The notes beneath the pieces were generated by a model. That model saw only the letters and a program-made list of their open reading frames with translations. It ran no database searches and had not been told where the DNA came from. This document shows, piece after piece, positions 36,540 to 46,247 of a DNA stretch of 64,000 nt. The stretch is from VAZQ01 sp963840535. GTDB taxonomy: Bacteria > Pseudomonadota > Alphaproteobacteria > Rhizobiales > Xanthobacteraceae. Each line of letters begins with the position of its first letter. The first letter of the stretch is position 1. The stretch covers positions 5,898-69,897 of the forward strand of contig CAWIZJ010000021.1 in the NCBI GenBank assembly GCA_963840535.1, in the 5' to 3' direction. The position numbers were made by a program, and so were the translations under genes.

Positions 36540-37950
36540 TGTCGGTAGCACTCGGACTTGTCCGGTTTTTGTAGCACATCAGTTGTCCGCTTCTGTCTGT
36601 GTCTTTTTTTGCTTGTGGGGCTTGTGGTCGACGCCTCTTGGCGTTGTCCACAAACCCACAAGCCTTGATTTGCCGGGTCGAAGCGGTTCACGCGGCCGTC
36701 CTCGAATCCTTTTGTCCGACGAGCTCGCCGGCGGCGTCATAGCGTGCCAGCAGCCTGGGACCATGGAACACGGCGAGCGCCCCGTCCGGATACTCGCGCA
36801 CCTTGACACGGGCCTTGACGTAGTGGGCTCGTACCCGGCTCTGCGGAAGCTGAAGCCGTCGCCCGGCATACGCGACCGTATTGTCGCGAGCCACGATCCG
36901 CTCCTCCTGGACACAGAGGATCTCCCGAAGCAGCGCCGGGTCGGCGATAACGAACGCGCTTTCGCAGAGCGCCGGCGGCTTGAGGAAACGCGCATTATGC
37001 CGCGGCAGGTAGACGTCGCAAATATATCGGTTGGCGTCGTCGATCCCGCTGATCCCGGCAAGCTTCAGCTCCTTCGGCAGCCGGTCCTGCAGGGTGCCGA
37101 ACATGCGCTCCGATCGGCCCCGCGCCTCGGGCGAATAGGCCGGGATATGCTCGATCCCCAGCTGCTCGAGCGCGCGGCCGACCTGGGTCTTGATCCGTGC
37201 GTCAACCTTCTCGCCAGCCTTGGGCGTGAAGAAGTAATGGCTGCCGCGATCGGTATAGATGCTCGACGGCATGCCCTTGACGCTGAACACTTCCAGGCAC
37301 GCCCGCAAGGTTGAGGCCGTGCCTTCCTCCTCCACCAGGAAGGCCGAGTAGATCTCGTTATTGGCGTCGTCCAGCGTCACCACCAGATCAAGCTCGGGCT
37401 GCCCCGCAAGCCACGCAAAGCGGCTTGCGTCCTGATGCAACATCATGCCCACGCATGGCTTGCGCGGCCGTTTGCGACGGTGCGCCCCGCGCCTGGCCGC
37501 CCGATCCACCAGTCCGGCAGCGTGCAGTTGCATCTTGGTCCAGGTGTAGCTCCAATTGAAGTTGTGCTCGCGATGGATGTGCTCGTGAAAGTGCTTCACG
37601 TTCCAGCACCGGTAATGCGTCCGGTATTGGTCGAGCATCCAGGCGATCTCGTCGACCGGTACTTGCTTGATCGAGGCCTTGCCCAGTCGCTTGTCCAACA
37701 GGCCAAGTAGCCCTTCCTCCTCGTAGCGGCGCCGGTAGCGCAGAAACTGGCGCTCCGACATCCCCAGCAGCTCCCCTGCCTCCACCATCGACAGCGCGCG
37801 CTGCTCCCAACGGCTCAATACGTCCCTGAACTTCTGCATTCTGCGGTCCTGTAGCCACTGTGTCCGGTTCATTGCCCCCACTCCTTTGGGGGGCAGAAAA
37901 CCGGACAACTCGTGTGCTACCTAACCCGGACAACTCGTGTGCTATCGACA
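36540..37950 (-). mobile_element. Complete ISNCY-type insertion sequence (1411 bp)
   Basis: Bounded by imperfect terminal inverted repeats: left TGTCGGTAGCAC, right (complement) TGTCGATAGCAC. Each end carries two spaced copies of a TAGCAC-N6-TTGTCCG unit (left near 36546 and 36572, right near 37944 and 37918), probably transposase-binding sites. Exact 16-base direct repeats flank it. One transposase gene fills the interior; a long hairpin (36612-36662) lies beyond its 3' end. Intact ends, intact transposase and identical duplications suggest a recent insertion, just upstream of brnT. Confidence 0.85.
36688..37872 (-). CDS. ISNCY family transposase with integrase-type core
   Basis: 394 residues from ATG 37872 (MNRTQWLQDRRMQKFRDVL). 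N-terminal HTH (MVEAGELLGMSERQFLRYRRRYEEEGLLGL in parts), then a DDE integrase core with DLVVTLDDANNEIYSAF (first Asp region), IYTDRGSHYFFTP (second Asp) and SPEARGRSERMFGTLQDR (Glu). A C-terminal beta-rich tail (GRRLQLPQSRVRAHYVKARV in part) follows. Frame intact. Confidence 0.85.
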   Translation of the reverse strand: MNRTQWLQDRRMQKFRDVLSRWEQRALSMVEAGELLGMSERQFLRYRRRYEEEGLLGLLDKRLGKASIKQVPVDEIAWMLDQYRTHYRCWNVKHFHEHIHREHNFNWSYTWTKMQLHAAGLVDRAARRGAHRRKRPRKPCVGMMLHQDASRFAWLAGQPELDLVVTLDDANNEIYSAFLVEEEGTASTLRACLEVFSVKGMPSSIYTDRGSHYFFTPKAGEKVDARIKTQVGRALEQLGIEHIPAYSPEARGRSERMFGTLQDRLPKELKLAGISGIDDANRYICDVYLPRHNARFLKPPALCESAFVIADPALLREILCVQEERIVARDNTVAYAGRRLQLPQSRVRAHYVKARVKVREYPDGALAVFHGPRLLARYDAAGELVGQKDSRTAA

Positions 37951-37966
37951 GCTTTCAAGCCATCGA
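37951..37966. repeat. Right target-site duplication of the ISNCY-type element
   Basis: GCTTTCAAGCCATCGA, identical to 36524-36539. Removing the element and one copy restores a continuous sequence from the brnT upstream region to the isochorismatase upstream region. Confidence 0.75.
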
Positions 37967-38002
37967 TTGCCCTCGGTGCCGTGCGGCGTGATAATCCCGA
38001 TA

Positions 38003-38023
38003 CCTTCCCCGTTGCGGGGAGGG
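38003..38023. repeat. Dispersed GC palindrome
   Basis: CCTTCCCCG-TTG-CGGGGAGGG upstream of the isochorismatase gene, of the same kind as those at 30244 and 52965. Confidence 0.55.
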
Positions 38024-38044
38024 CGGGAACGAGCGGAGGCTTCG

Positions 38045-38755
38045 ATGCATACTCTGTCCATTCCGCAATCGGTCGTCGAGCGCGCCGTCGAACGACGCGG
38101 GCGCGAGCACGTCTACGAGGATCTCGATCCGGGACGAACCGCGCTGGTCGTGGTCGACATGCAGAACGCCTTCATGCTGCCGGAGGTCGCGCATGCGCTC
38201 TGCCCCATGGCGGAGAAGATCGTGCCCAACATCAATCGGCTCGCGCGCACGGTGCGCGCGACCGGCGGGACCGTGGTGTGGATCAAGACCACGTTCACGG
38301 AGGATGTGCTCGAGAGCTGGTCGACCTTCTTCGAGATGGTGACGCCGCAGCTGCGTGCCCGGCGCATCGCCGCCCTGACCGCCGGCAGCAAGGGACACGA
38401 GCTGTGGCCAACGCTCGAGGTGCACCCCCACGACCTGATGGTCGAGAAGAACCGCTTCAGCGCCTTCATCCAGGGCTCGTCCGACCTCGCGCAGGTGCTG
38501 CGCAGCCGCGACCTCGACACCATCCTGGTCACCGGCACCGTGACCAATATCTGCTGCGAGTCGACCGCGCGCGACGCCATGATGCTCAACTTCCGGACCG
38601 TCATGGTCACCGACGGCAATGCGGCGATGACCGACGAGGAGCACAACGCGTCGCTGTGCGCGTTCTATCTCACCTTCGGCGACATCATGTCGACCGACAT
38701 GCTGATCGGCTGCCTCGAGCGCAACGCGCGCAGGGACCTGGCGGCGGCGGAGTAG
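38045..38755 (+). CDS. Isochorismatase family cysteine hydrolase
   Basis: 237 residues with the catalytic Asp in ALVVVDMQNAFM, Lys in MVEKNRFSAF and Cys in TVTNICCESTARDAM with its preceding cis-peptide region, the full family triad. Start ATG 38045 has GGAGG upstream. Relatives hydrolyse isochorismate, N-carbamoyl or nicotinamide-type amides; which applies is not visible. Four bases separate it from the flavoprotein gene, so the two probably act in one pathway. Confidence 0.9.
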   Translation: MHTLSIPQSVVERAVERRGREHVYEDLDPGRTALVVVDMQNAFMLPEVAHALCPMAEKIVPNINRLARTVRATGGTVVWIKTTFTEDVLESWSTFFEMVTPQLRARRIAALTAGSKGHELWPTLEVHPHDLMVEKNRFSAFIQGSSDLAQVLRSRDLDTILVTGTVTNICCESTARDAMMLNFRTVMVTDGNAAMTDEEHNASLCAFYLTFGDIMSTDMLIGCLERNARRDLAAAE

Positions 38756-38758
38756 CAG

Positions 38759-39967
38759 GTGGCGGAGGTCGCCGCGAGAGCGGCCGCAGCCGTCGCCGGC
38801 CGCCCTCCCGCTCCGGCGGAGATCGTCGCCCGTGCCCGCGCCCTGATTCCGGCGCTCGCCGGCCGCGCGCGCGAAGCGCGGCGGCTGCGCCGCATTCACG
38901 ACGAGACCATCGCCGACATGCAGCAGGCCGGCCTGTTCCGGGTGCTGCAGCCCAGGCGCTGGGGCGGCTACGAGCTGGACCCTGTGACGTTCTACGAGGT
39001 CGAGCTGGCGCTCGCCGAGGGCGACATGTCGGCCGCCTGGGTCTACGGCGTGGTGGGAGTCCACCCCTGGTTCATGGCGCTCCTGGACGATCGCGCCGCG
39101 CAGGAGGTGTGGGGCGGCGATCCGTCGGTCCTCATCTGCTCCTCGCTCATGCCCGCGGGGACGGCGACGGCGGTCGACGGCGGGTTTCGTCTGAGCGGGC
39201 GCTGGCGCTATGCCAGCGGCTGCGAGCATTGCGGCTGGGCTTTGCTCGGCGCCATGGTGGCCGCCGACGGCGGGCCGCCGCAGGGCCGCATCTTCCTGGT
39301 GCCGCGTCGGGAATACGACGGCGTCGATACCTGGCAGGTCTCCGGGCTGCAGGGAACCGGAAGCTGGGACGTGGTCGTCGACGACGTCTTCGTGCCGGCC
39401 TACCGGTCGCAGGGCATGCTCGACAATTTCCTGCTGCAGGGGCCGGGGCAGGCGCTCAACGCGTCGAGCCTCTACCGCATGCCGTTCGGCCAGATCTTCG
39501 TGCGCGGCATCTCGACCGCCGCGCTCGGCGCGCTGCAGGGCATGCTCGACGCGTTCATAGCCTACGGCAGCACCCGCGTCACCCGCGCCGGCGGGCGCGC
39601 AGCGGAGAATCCCTTCGTGCAGCTCCTGTGCGCGGAGACCGCATCCGCCATCGACGAGATGAAGCTGACGCTTCATCGCAACTTCGAGAGCCTGCAGCGA
39701 TATGCCGGTCGCGGCGAGACGCCGCCGCTCGAGGAGCGCCTGCGCTACAAGTTCCAGTCGACCGCGGTGACGGAGCGCTGCACGCTCTTGGCCGCGCGCA
39801 TCTTCAAGGCCGCCGGCGCCGCGGGTCTTTCCGACGAGCTGCCGTTCGGGGGAATTCTGGCCGACCTCAACGCCGGGCGGCAGCACATCTCCAACCAGTA
39901 CGAATATGTGGGTGCGAGCTGGGGCGGCACCATGTTCGGCCTCCCGAACAAGGATCTCATGGTGTAG
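38759..39967 (+). CDS. Acyl-CoA dehydrogenase-fold flavoprotein (two-component monooxygenase type)
   Basis: 402 residues with acyl-CoA-dehydrogenase folding (AGLFRVLQPRRWGGYELDP, GGFRLSGRWRYASGCEHCGW, GLQGTGSWDVVVDDVFVP) but lacking the usual C-terminal catalytic Glu pattern. This resembles the HsaA/HpaH-like flavin-dependent hydroxylases that need a separate flavin reductase. Starts with GTG 38759. With the adjacent isochorismatase it suggests breakdown of an aromatic or heterocyclic compound (inference). Confidence 0.8.
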   Translation: MAEVAARAAAAVAGRPPAPAEIVARARALIPALAGRAREARRLRRIHDETIADMQQAGLFRVLQPRRWGGYELDPVTFYEVELALAEGDMSAAWVYGVVGVHPWFMALLDDRAAQEVWGGDPSVLICSSLMPAGTATAVDGGFRLSGRWRYASGCEHCGWALLGAMVAADGGPPQGRIFLVPRREYDGVDTWQVSGLQGTGSWDVVVDDVFVPAYRSQGMLDNFLLQGPGQALNASSLYRMPFGQIFVRGISTAALGALQGMLDAFIAYGSTRVTRAGGRAAENPFVQLLCAETASAIDEMKLTLHRNFESLQRYAGRGETPPLEERLRYKFQSTAVTERCTLLAARIFKAAGAAGLSDELPFGGILADLNAGRQHISNQYEYVGASWGGTMFGLPNKDLMV

Positions 39968-40056
39968 CCTCGCACTCGGCCGTTTTGCACCGACATCTCG
40001 CAACCTGTGTCGGATCGGTCTATGCTCCGCGCGGAGCGAGCGGACCGGGATTTCCA

Positions 40057-43000
40057 ATGCGAGGGCGCAGCGGCGCAGGCAAGGCAAAGAAGGCTCGGCG
40101 TCGCACAGCAACTCCGAAGCATCGAGGGCCTGCCCGGCTGGGGCGCCGCCGCCCGCCCTCTCTTGCCGAGCTGCAGGATCAAATCGCGACGCTCACCCGC
40201 GAATTGAGCGAAGCGCGCGAGCAGCAGACCGCGACCTCGGAGGTGCTGCAGGTCATCAGCAGCTCGCCGGGCGCGCTCGAGCCGGTCTTCGAGGCCATGC
40301 TGGCCAACGCGGTGCGCATCTGCGGAGCCAAGTTCGGCACGCTCTACCTGTACGACGGAGATGCCTTCCACGCCACGGCATTCCACAACGCGCCACCGGC
40401 GTTCATAGCGGATCGGAAACGTGGGCCGATCCGATCCGCCCCCCGACAGCAGTCTCGGCCGCGCCGCCAGGACCAGGCAGGTCGCTCACGTCGCCGACAG
40501 CACGAAGCGGGAATCCTACCGTCGGCGCGAACCATTCGTCATCGCCGGCGCCGATCTCGGCGGATATCGGACCATCGTCTCGGTGCCGATGCTCAAGGAG
40601 GACAGGCTGATCGGTGTGATCAGCATCTACCGTCAGGAAGTGCATCCATTCAACGAGAAGCAGATCGAGCTGGTCACCAATTTCGCGGCCCAGGCCGTGA
40701 TCGCCATCGAGAACACCCGCCTGCTCGGTGAATTGCGCCAACGCACCGAAGATCTCTCCGAGGCGCTGGAGCAGCAGACCGCGACCTCGGAGGTGCTGCA
40801 AGTCATCAGCAGCTCGCCGGGCGAACTCGAGCCCGTCTTCGAGGCCATGCTCGCCAACGCGGTTCGCATCTGCGAAGGCAAGTTCGGCATCATGTTCGGG
40901 TTTGCCGACGGCGCATTTCGCGCGCTGTCGTCGCTGGGCGTGCCGCCGGCAATGCTCGTCCAAAAGCCGCACGTCGTGAGCGAGCATCCGCATAATCCGC
41001 TCACTCGCGTCGCCGCGACCAGGACCGTCCTCCACATTCCCGACCTCACCGGTGGACCAGGCCTATATCGAGCGCAATCCCCGCATCGTCGCCCTGGTCG
41101 AGTCGGGTGGCGCGCGAAACCTTCTCGTTGTGCCGATGGTCAAGGAGGAAGAGTTGGTCGGTGCCATCGCCATGTACCGTCAGGAGGTTCGCCCGTTCAC
41201 CGACAAGCAGATCGATCTGGTCAAGAATTTCGCGGCGCAGGCCGTGATCGCCATCGAGAGCACCCGCCTGCTCAACGAATTGCGCCAACGCACGGACGAC
41301 CTCTCCGAGGCGCTGGAGCAGCAGACCGCGATCGGCGATATCCTGCGCGTGATCTCGAGCTCGCCGAGCGACGTCACGCCGGTGCTGGAATCGGTCGCCG
41401 AGCATGCCGCCCGCATCTGCGAGGCGAACTTCGTCGACATCGTCATCGCCGAGAACGGCAAGATGCGCGTCGGAGCCACCTTCGGCGAGCTCGGGCGGCC
41501 GTCGGCGAGGCGGTGACGCTCGACCGCAGCACCGTCATGGGGCGGTCCATCTGCGACAAGCAGCCGGTGCACGTGGCGGACCTGCAGAAATGCCGGGGAC
41601 GAGTTTCCGCTCGGACGGCAACTCGCACTCGAATACGGCCATCGCACCATCCTCGGCGTGCCGCTAATGCGCGAGGGCCGTGCGCTCGGCACCATCCTGG
41701 TCCGCCGCACGGAGGTGCGTCCGTTCGCGGACAAGCACATGGCGCTGCTGAAGACCTTCGCGGATCAGGCGGCGATCGCCATCGAGAACGTGCGTCTGTT
41801 CAACGAGGTAGAGGCGCGCACGCGCGAATTGACGGAGTCGCTGGAGCAGCAGACCGCGACCTCCGAGGTGTTGGAGGTCATCAGCCGCTCGCCCGGCGAG
41901 CTGCAACCGGTGTTCGAGGCCATGCTGGCGAATGCGGTGAAAATCTGCGAGGCCAGGCTCGAAGTCCTGCTGCTTTGCGAGGACGACGGGTTCCGTCACG
42001 TCGCCGGGCATGGCACGCCGCCCGCCTATGATGAATTGCGCCGGCACGAGCCGGTGATTCGTCCCAGTCCCGATGCGCCGCTTGGCCGCGTCGCTGCGAC
42101 GAAGCAGGTGGTCCATGTCGCCGACCTTCGAGAGGAAGAAGCCTATGCCGCCGCCGGCCCGGGCATCGTCGCCATGGTCGACCGCGCCGGCGCCCGAAGT
42201 CTCGTCAATGTGCCGATGCTCAAGGACGACGAGCTGGTCGGCGTCATCGGCATTTATCGCCAGGAGGTCCGTCCTTTCACCGACAAGCAGATCGAGCTGG
42301 TCGGCAATTTCGCCAAGCAGGCCGTCATCGCCATCGAGAACACGCGCCTGCTCAACGAGCTGCGCGAATCGCTGCAGCAGCAGACCGCCACCGCCGAGGT
42401 GCTCAAGGTGATCAGCTGCTCGCCCGGCGAGTTGCAGCCGGTATTCGAAGCCATGCTGGCGAATGCGACACGTATCTGTGAAGCCAGGTTCGGCGTGTGC
42501 TGTTTCGAGCGGAGGACGATGCGCTTCGTGCCATGGTCGCTATGCACGATGCGCCGCCGTCATACGCGGATGACGCCGCCGCAACCCGCGTCGATTCGTC
42601 CCGGGCCGGGCACGCTTCTTCGCGGCCGTCGTCATTGCGACAGATGGTGCCAGGTTTCAGATCGCCGATCCGGGAGCGAGGTCTGATCGTGCCCGGCGAG
42701 CTGCACCGGTCGTAGCATGCGTCGAGCTCGGCGGGATCCAGGACGCTGCTCGGCGTCCCGATGATGCAAGGACAACGCGCTCGCCGGAACGATCATGATC
42801 TACCGCCAGGAGGTACGGCCGTTCACCGACAAGCAGATCGAGCTGGTGCAGAACTTTGCGGCCCAGGCCGTCATCGCGATCGAGAACACACGGCTGCTCG
42901 GCGAGTTGCGCGAGAATCCTCTCCAACAGCAGACCGCGACTGCCGATGTGCTCAAGGTCATCAGCCGCTCGACCTTCGATCTGCAGGTCGTGCTCGATAC

Positions 43001-44244
43001 ATTGGTCGAGTCGGCGGCGCGGTTTGTGCGAAGCGGATTTCGCAGCCATTCGACGTCCAAAAGGCGCGGCCCTCCAGCATGCCGCGAGCTATGGCATGCC
43101 GCCGGAAATGAGCGAATACATGCAAAGCCACCCGATTGAGTCGGGAAGAGGATCGGTCGCCGGAAGGGTCCTGCTGGAAGGCAAACCGATTCACGTGGCC
43201 GACGTTCAGGCTGATCTGGAATACACGATGGGCGATATCGCCAGTCGCACCGGCTCCCGTGCCCACCTCGGCGTGCCGCTGCTGCGCGAGGGAACCCCGA
43301 TCGGCGTGATCATCTTGGGCCGCAAGGCGGCACGCCCGTTCACCGACAAACAGATCGAACTGGTCACGACCTTCGCCGATCAGGCGGTGATCGCGATCGA
43401 GAACGTGCGGTTGTTCGACGAGATCCAGGACAAGAGCCGCCAGCTCGCCGAGGCGAGCCGGCACAAGTCGCAGTTCCTCGCCAACATGAGCCACGAGCTG
43501 CGCACCCCGCTCAACGCCATCATCGGGGTGACCGAGATGCTGCGCGAGGATGCGCAGGCGGCGCAGCAGGACGTCGAGCCGCTCGACCGCGTGCTGGGTG
43601 CCGGCCGCCACCTGCTCGCCCTGATCAACGACGTGCTCGACCTCTCCAAGATCGAGGCCGGGCGCATGGAGCTCCACCTCGAGTCGTTCCCCCTGGCGCC
43701 GCTGATCGCGGACGTGGTCAGGACGGTCGAGCCGCTGGCGGCAAGAACGCCAACCGGGTGGCGGTCGATTGCGAGCCGGCGTCGGGACCATGCATGCCGA
43801 CCAGATGCGGCTGCGGCAGGCGCTGCTCAACCTGATGAGCAACGCCAACAAGTTCACGGAGAAGGGGACCATCACGGTGGCGCGCGCGGCAGGGTCGCGA
43901 GAACGGGCGCGACTGGATCACGCTCTCGGTCGCCGACACCGGCATCGGCATGACGGCGGAGCAGATGGGTCGGCTGTTCCAGGAGTTCTCGCAGGCGTCG
44001 CTCGGCGACCGCGAGCAAGTACGGCGGCACCGGGCTGGGGCTGACCATCAGCCGGCGGTTCTGCCAGATGATGGGGGGCGACATCGTGGTGGCGAGCGAG
44101 CCGGGCCGCGGCTCGACCTTCACCATCCGCCTGCCGCGGATGGTGGAGGCTGCCGCCGGCGCCGGCAGCTGCCGATCCGGCCACGACCGGATAGCCGGTT
44201 GCCGCCGGGTTCGCGGGGACCCATCACGCACATCGACTCCATGA
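40057..44244 (+). pseudogene. Tandem-GAF sensor histidine kinase 1 (six GAF modules), reading frame broken many times
   Basis: Begins ATG 40057 with a basic lead and LAELQDQIATLTRELSEARE. Six GAF modules follow, each ending in a PFTDKQIELV-like segment and an AIENTRLL/VRLF linker helix, at about 40650, 41190, 41720, 42270, 42815 and 43335. HisKA (HKSQFLANMSHELRTPLN, near 43460) and HATPase (SNANKFTEKGT, DTGIGMT, GTGLGLTIS) end the protein; no receiver domain. Frame breaks occur near 40435, 41051, 41494, 41588, several in 42500-42790, and more in 43030-44015. A soluble kinase of about 1390 residues if repaired; decay or sequence error cannot be separated here. Confidence 0.75.
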
Positions 44245-44319
44245 TGCGACGGGGCGACTTTGTCAAAGTTGTTCGGAAGGCGTGGGTGACAACAAAGGTT
44301 CAGCCAGAGGGAGTACATC

Positions 44320-45307
44320 ATGCGGAGGGGGAGGAGGTTCACGATCTTGAGCGCTGCCCTGCTGACATGGACCGCCATGGCGGTGCCGGCGATCGCGCAG
44401 ACCGACAATTTCCCGTCGCGGCCGATCACCATCGTCGTTCCCTTTCCCGCCGGGCGGCAGCTCGGACGTGGTGACGCGCCTGGTCGCGCAGAAGCTCGGC
44501 GACAACCTCAAGACCAGCATCGTGATCGACAACCGCGGCGGCGGGGGCGGCGTGCCGGCGGCGATCGCGACCAGGCAGATGACGCCCGACGGATACACGC
44601 TGTTCCTGGCCAACAACGGCCTGTTCGCGATCATGCCGGCTCTCACCGCCGACATCCGCTTCGATCCGGTCAAGGATTTCCAGCCGGTGACGCCGCTGTT
44701 CGCGTTCCCGAGCGTGCTGGTGGTGCCGTCCGGATCTCCGGCGCGCACGGTGAAGGAGCTGGTGGACCTCGCCAGATCCAAGCCCGGCGGCCTGAATTTT
44801 GCCTCGCAGGGCGTGGGCTCGGGCGGCCATATCCTGGGCGAGATGTTCCGGCTCAGGTCCGGCGCGCCGATGGTGCACGTGCCCTACCGCGGCGCCGGTC
44901 CCGCGGTCACCGACCTCGCCGCCGGCAACGTCGATTTCCTGTTCAGCTCCTACGTGTCGGCCATCGGCCAGGTGCAGGCCGGCAAGCTCCGGCTGCTCGG
45001 ATGGACCTCCACCAGGCGCTCGCCGGCGCTCCCGGACGTACCCACCATGGCCGAGGCCGGCTATCCCGGCACCGAGCTCGAGATCTGGCAGGGCATCGTG
45101 GCACCGGCGGGCACGCCGCCCGCGATCGTGCGCAAGCTGAACGAGGAATTCGTCAAGGCCGCGCAGTCGCCCGATATCGTGCGCCAGGTGGCGGCGCAGG
45201 CGGTCGACATGCTCACCAGCTCGCCCGAGGAATTCGCCAGGCTGCTCGCCGCCGACATCGATCGCCTTGGCAAGGTGATCCGCGACGCGGGCATCAAGGC
45301 GCAGTAG
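44320..45307 (+). CDS. Tripartite tricarboxylate transporter substrate-binding protein (Bug/TctC family), one frameshift
   Basis: Periplasmic binding protein of about 328 residues: signal peptide (ILSAALLTWTAMAVPAIAQ), PSRPITIVVPFPAG at the start of the fold, then VVTRLVAQKLG and IDNRGGGGG, and the C-terminal EAGYPGTELEIWQGIVAPAG. A G-run (GGG 44452-44454) carries one G too many; removing it joins the two parts as PAGGSSDVVTRL. ATG 44320 has GAGGGAG upstream. No TctA/TctB membrane genes are near, usual for orphan Bug proteins. Confidence 0.87.
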
Positions 45308-45356
45308 GCGCGCGCGTCTGCCTCGCGGGGCGTGCGGCATCCCCCGACGCGCGATC

Positions 45357-45442
45357 GTAGGCTGGGGTCGAGCACTTGCGAGACCCAGCATCGGCAGTCC
45401 GTGCGAGATGCTGGGGTCTCGTGAGAACTCGACCCAGCCTAC
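45357..45442. repeat. Large palindrome of two inverted GTAGGCTGGG repeats
   Basis: 86 bases: left arm GTAGGCTGGGGTCGAG...GAGACCCAGCAT, right arm its near-complement ending CTCGACCCAGCCTAC. It lies between the convergent tctC and vapC genes, where it could end both transcripts. The GTAGGCTGGG...CCCAGC pattern resembles a repeat family common in Proteobacteria. Confidence 0.7.
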
Positions 45443-45468
45443 CGATCGGTTTCTACCGATCGGCTTCT

Positions 45469-45889
45469 TCAGACGCGCTTTTCAAACGGGTTCACGACGT
45501 CGGCACCCAGGCCGGCCACATCGGCAACATTGCGGGTCGCAAGCGTCATTCCGTGCACCTTGGCGGTCGCCGCGAGCAGCGCATCGACGGTCGACAACGG
45601 GACGCCTGGCACCCATGCGCCCCCATTCATCCGCAATCGCCTGATCGATCGGCAGGATACGCTCGGCGAAGGACTCGATCACTGTGGCCAGCCACCTCTC
45701 GAGAGCGCGGGCCTGGGCCGGGTCGCTCGGCCGTGCCCGCTCGACGCCCTTGCGGATCTCACCGAGCACCAGCACGCTGAGGTAGATGTCGGCGTCGTCG
45801 ATCGAGTCGTACCAACCGGCGACGTTTGCATCGCACCTGGCGCCCTTTCGAACCTCGGAAACGATGTTGGTGTCGATCAGGTAGCTCAC
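45469..45889 (-). CDS. vapC: PIN-domain ribonuclease toxin (VapC type), one frameshift
   Basis: About 139 residues. SYLIDTNIVSEVRKG bears the first catalytic Asp, ADIYLSVLVLGEIRKGVER the conserved Glu, and in the second frame STVDALLAATAKVHGMTLATRNVADV gives the remaining acidic residues, ending NPFEKRV. One extra base near 45613 separates the frames. GTG 45889 overlaps the antitoxin stop by 4 bases. Confidence 0.82.
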
Positions 45890-46185
45890 AGCGCGGCATC
45901 CCGCCCGAGGTCGCGCTCCCGGGTCAGATCGATCCCTTCGAGCGGGGCCGCGGCCAGAAGTGCCTTGAGGCCCTTTGCCTTGCCCGCCCCGAAGCGCTCC
46001 CGCAACAGGGCGCGAGCCTCGGCCTGCCGCGCCGGATCGGCGAGCGCCTTGGCAACGCCGCGGACCAGCGCGGCATCGTCCTTGCGCACATGCACTTCGA
46101 CACGCACGACGCCGCGCCGCTTGAGGCGGCGGCGGAAGGCGGAGAGGGGCTTTCGTTGGGCACTGGGCATGCGGATCGTCACCAT
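45886..46185 (-). CDS. Probable VapB-type antitoxin of the PIN toxin
   Basis: Basic then acidic protein of about 99 residues (MPSAQRKPLSAFRRRLKRRG, VRVEVHVRKDDAALVRGVAKAL, ending LTRERDLGRDAAL). Called antitoxin from its position immediately before vapC with a GTGA overlap and from its toxin-binding-like C-terminus; the RHH or AbrB-type DNA-binding fold is not obvious. Start 46185 or 46170. Confidence 0.6.
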   Translation of the reverse strand: MVTIRMPSAQRKPLSAFRRRLKRRGVVRVEVHVRKDDAALVRGVAKALADPARQAEARALLRERFGAGKAKGLKALLAAAPLEGIDLTRERDLGRDAAL

Positions 46186-46247
46186 TCTCGATTTCCGGAA
46201 ATGTATCCGGAAATTCGGATGCGCGCAATGCGGCCGCATGACCAAAG

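Noticed and set aside
36612..36662. Hairpin with an adjacent T run as terminator of the ISNCY transposase
   Set aside because: The T run lies on the wrong side: on the minus strand, in which the transposase is transcribed, the hairpin is followed by A residues. It is kept only as a structural repeat inside the element.
37912..40056. Continuous frame linking the isochorismatase region to kinase 1
   Set aside because: It crosses two intact genes in another frame and has no homology until ATG 40057, which starts the kinase.
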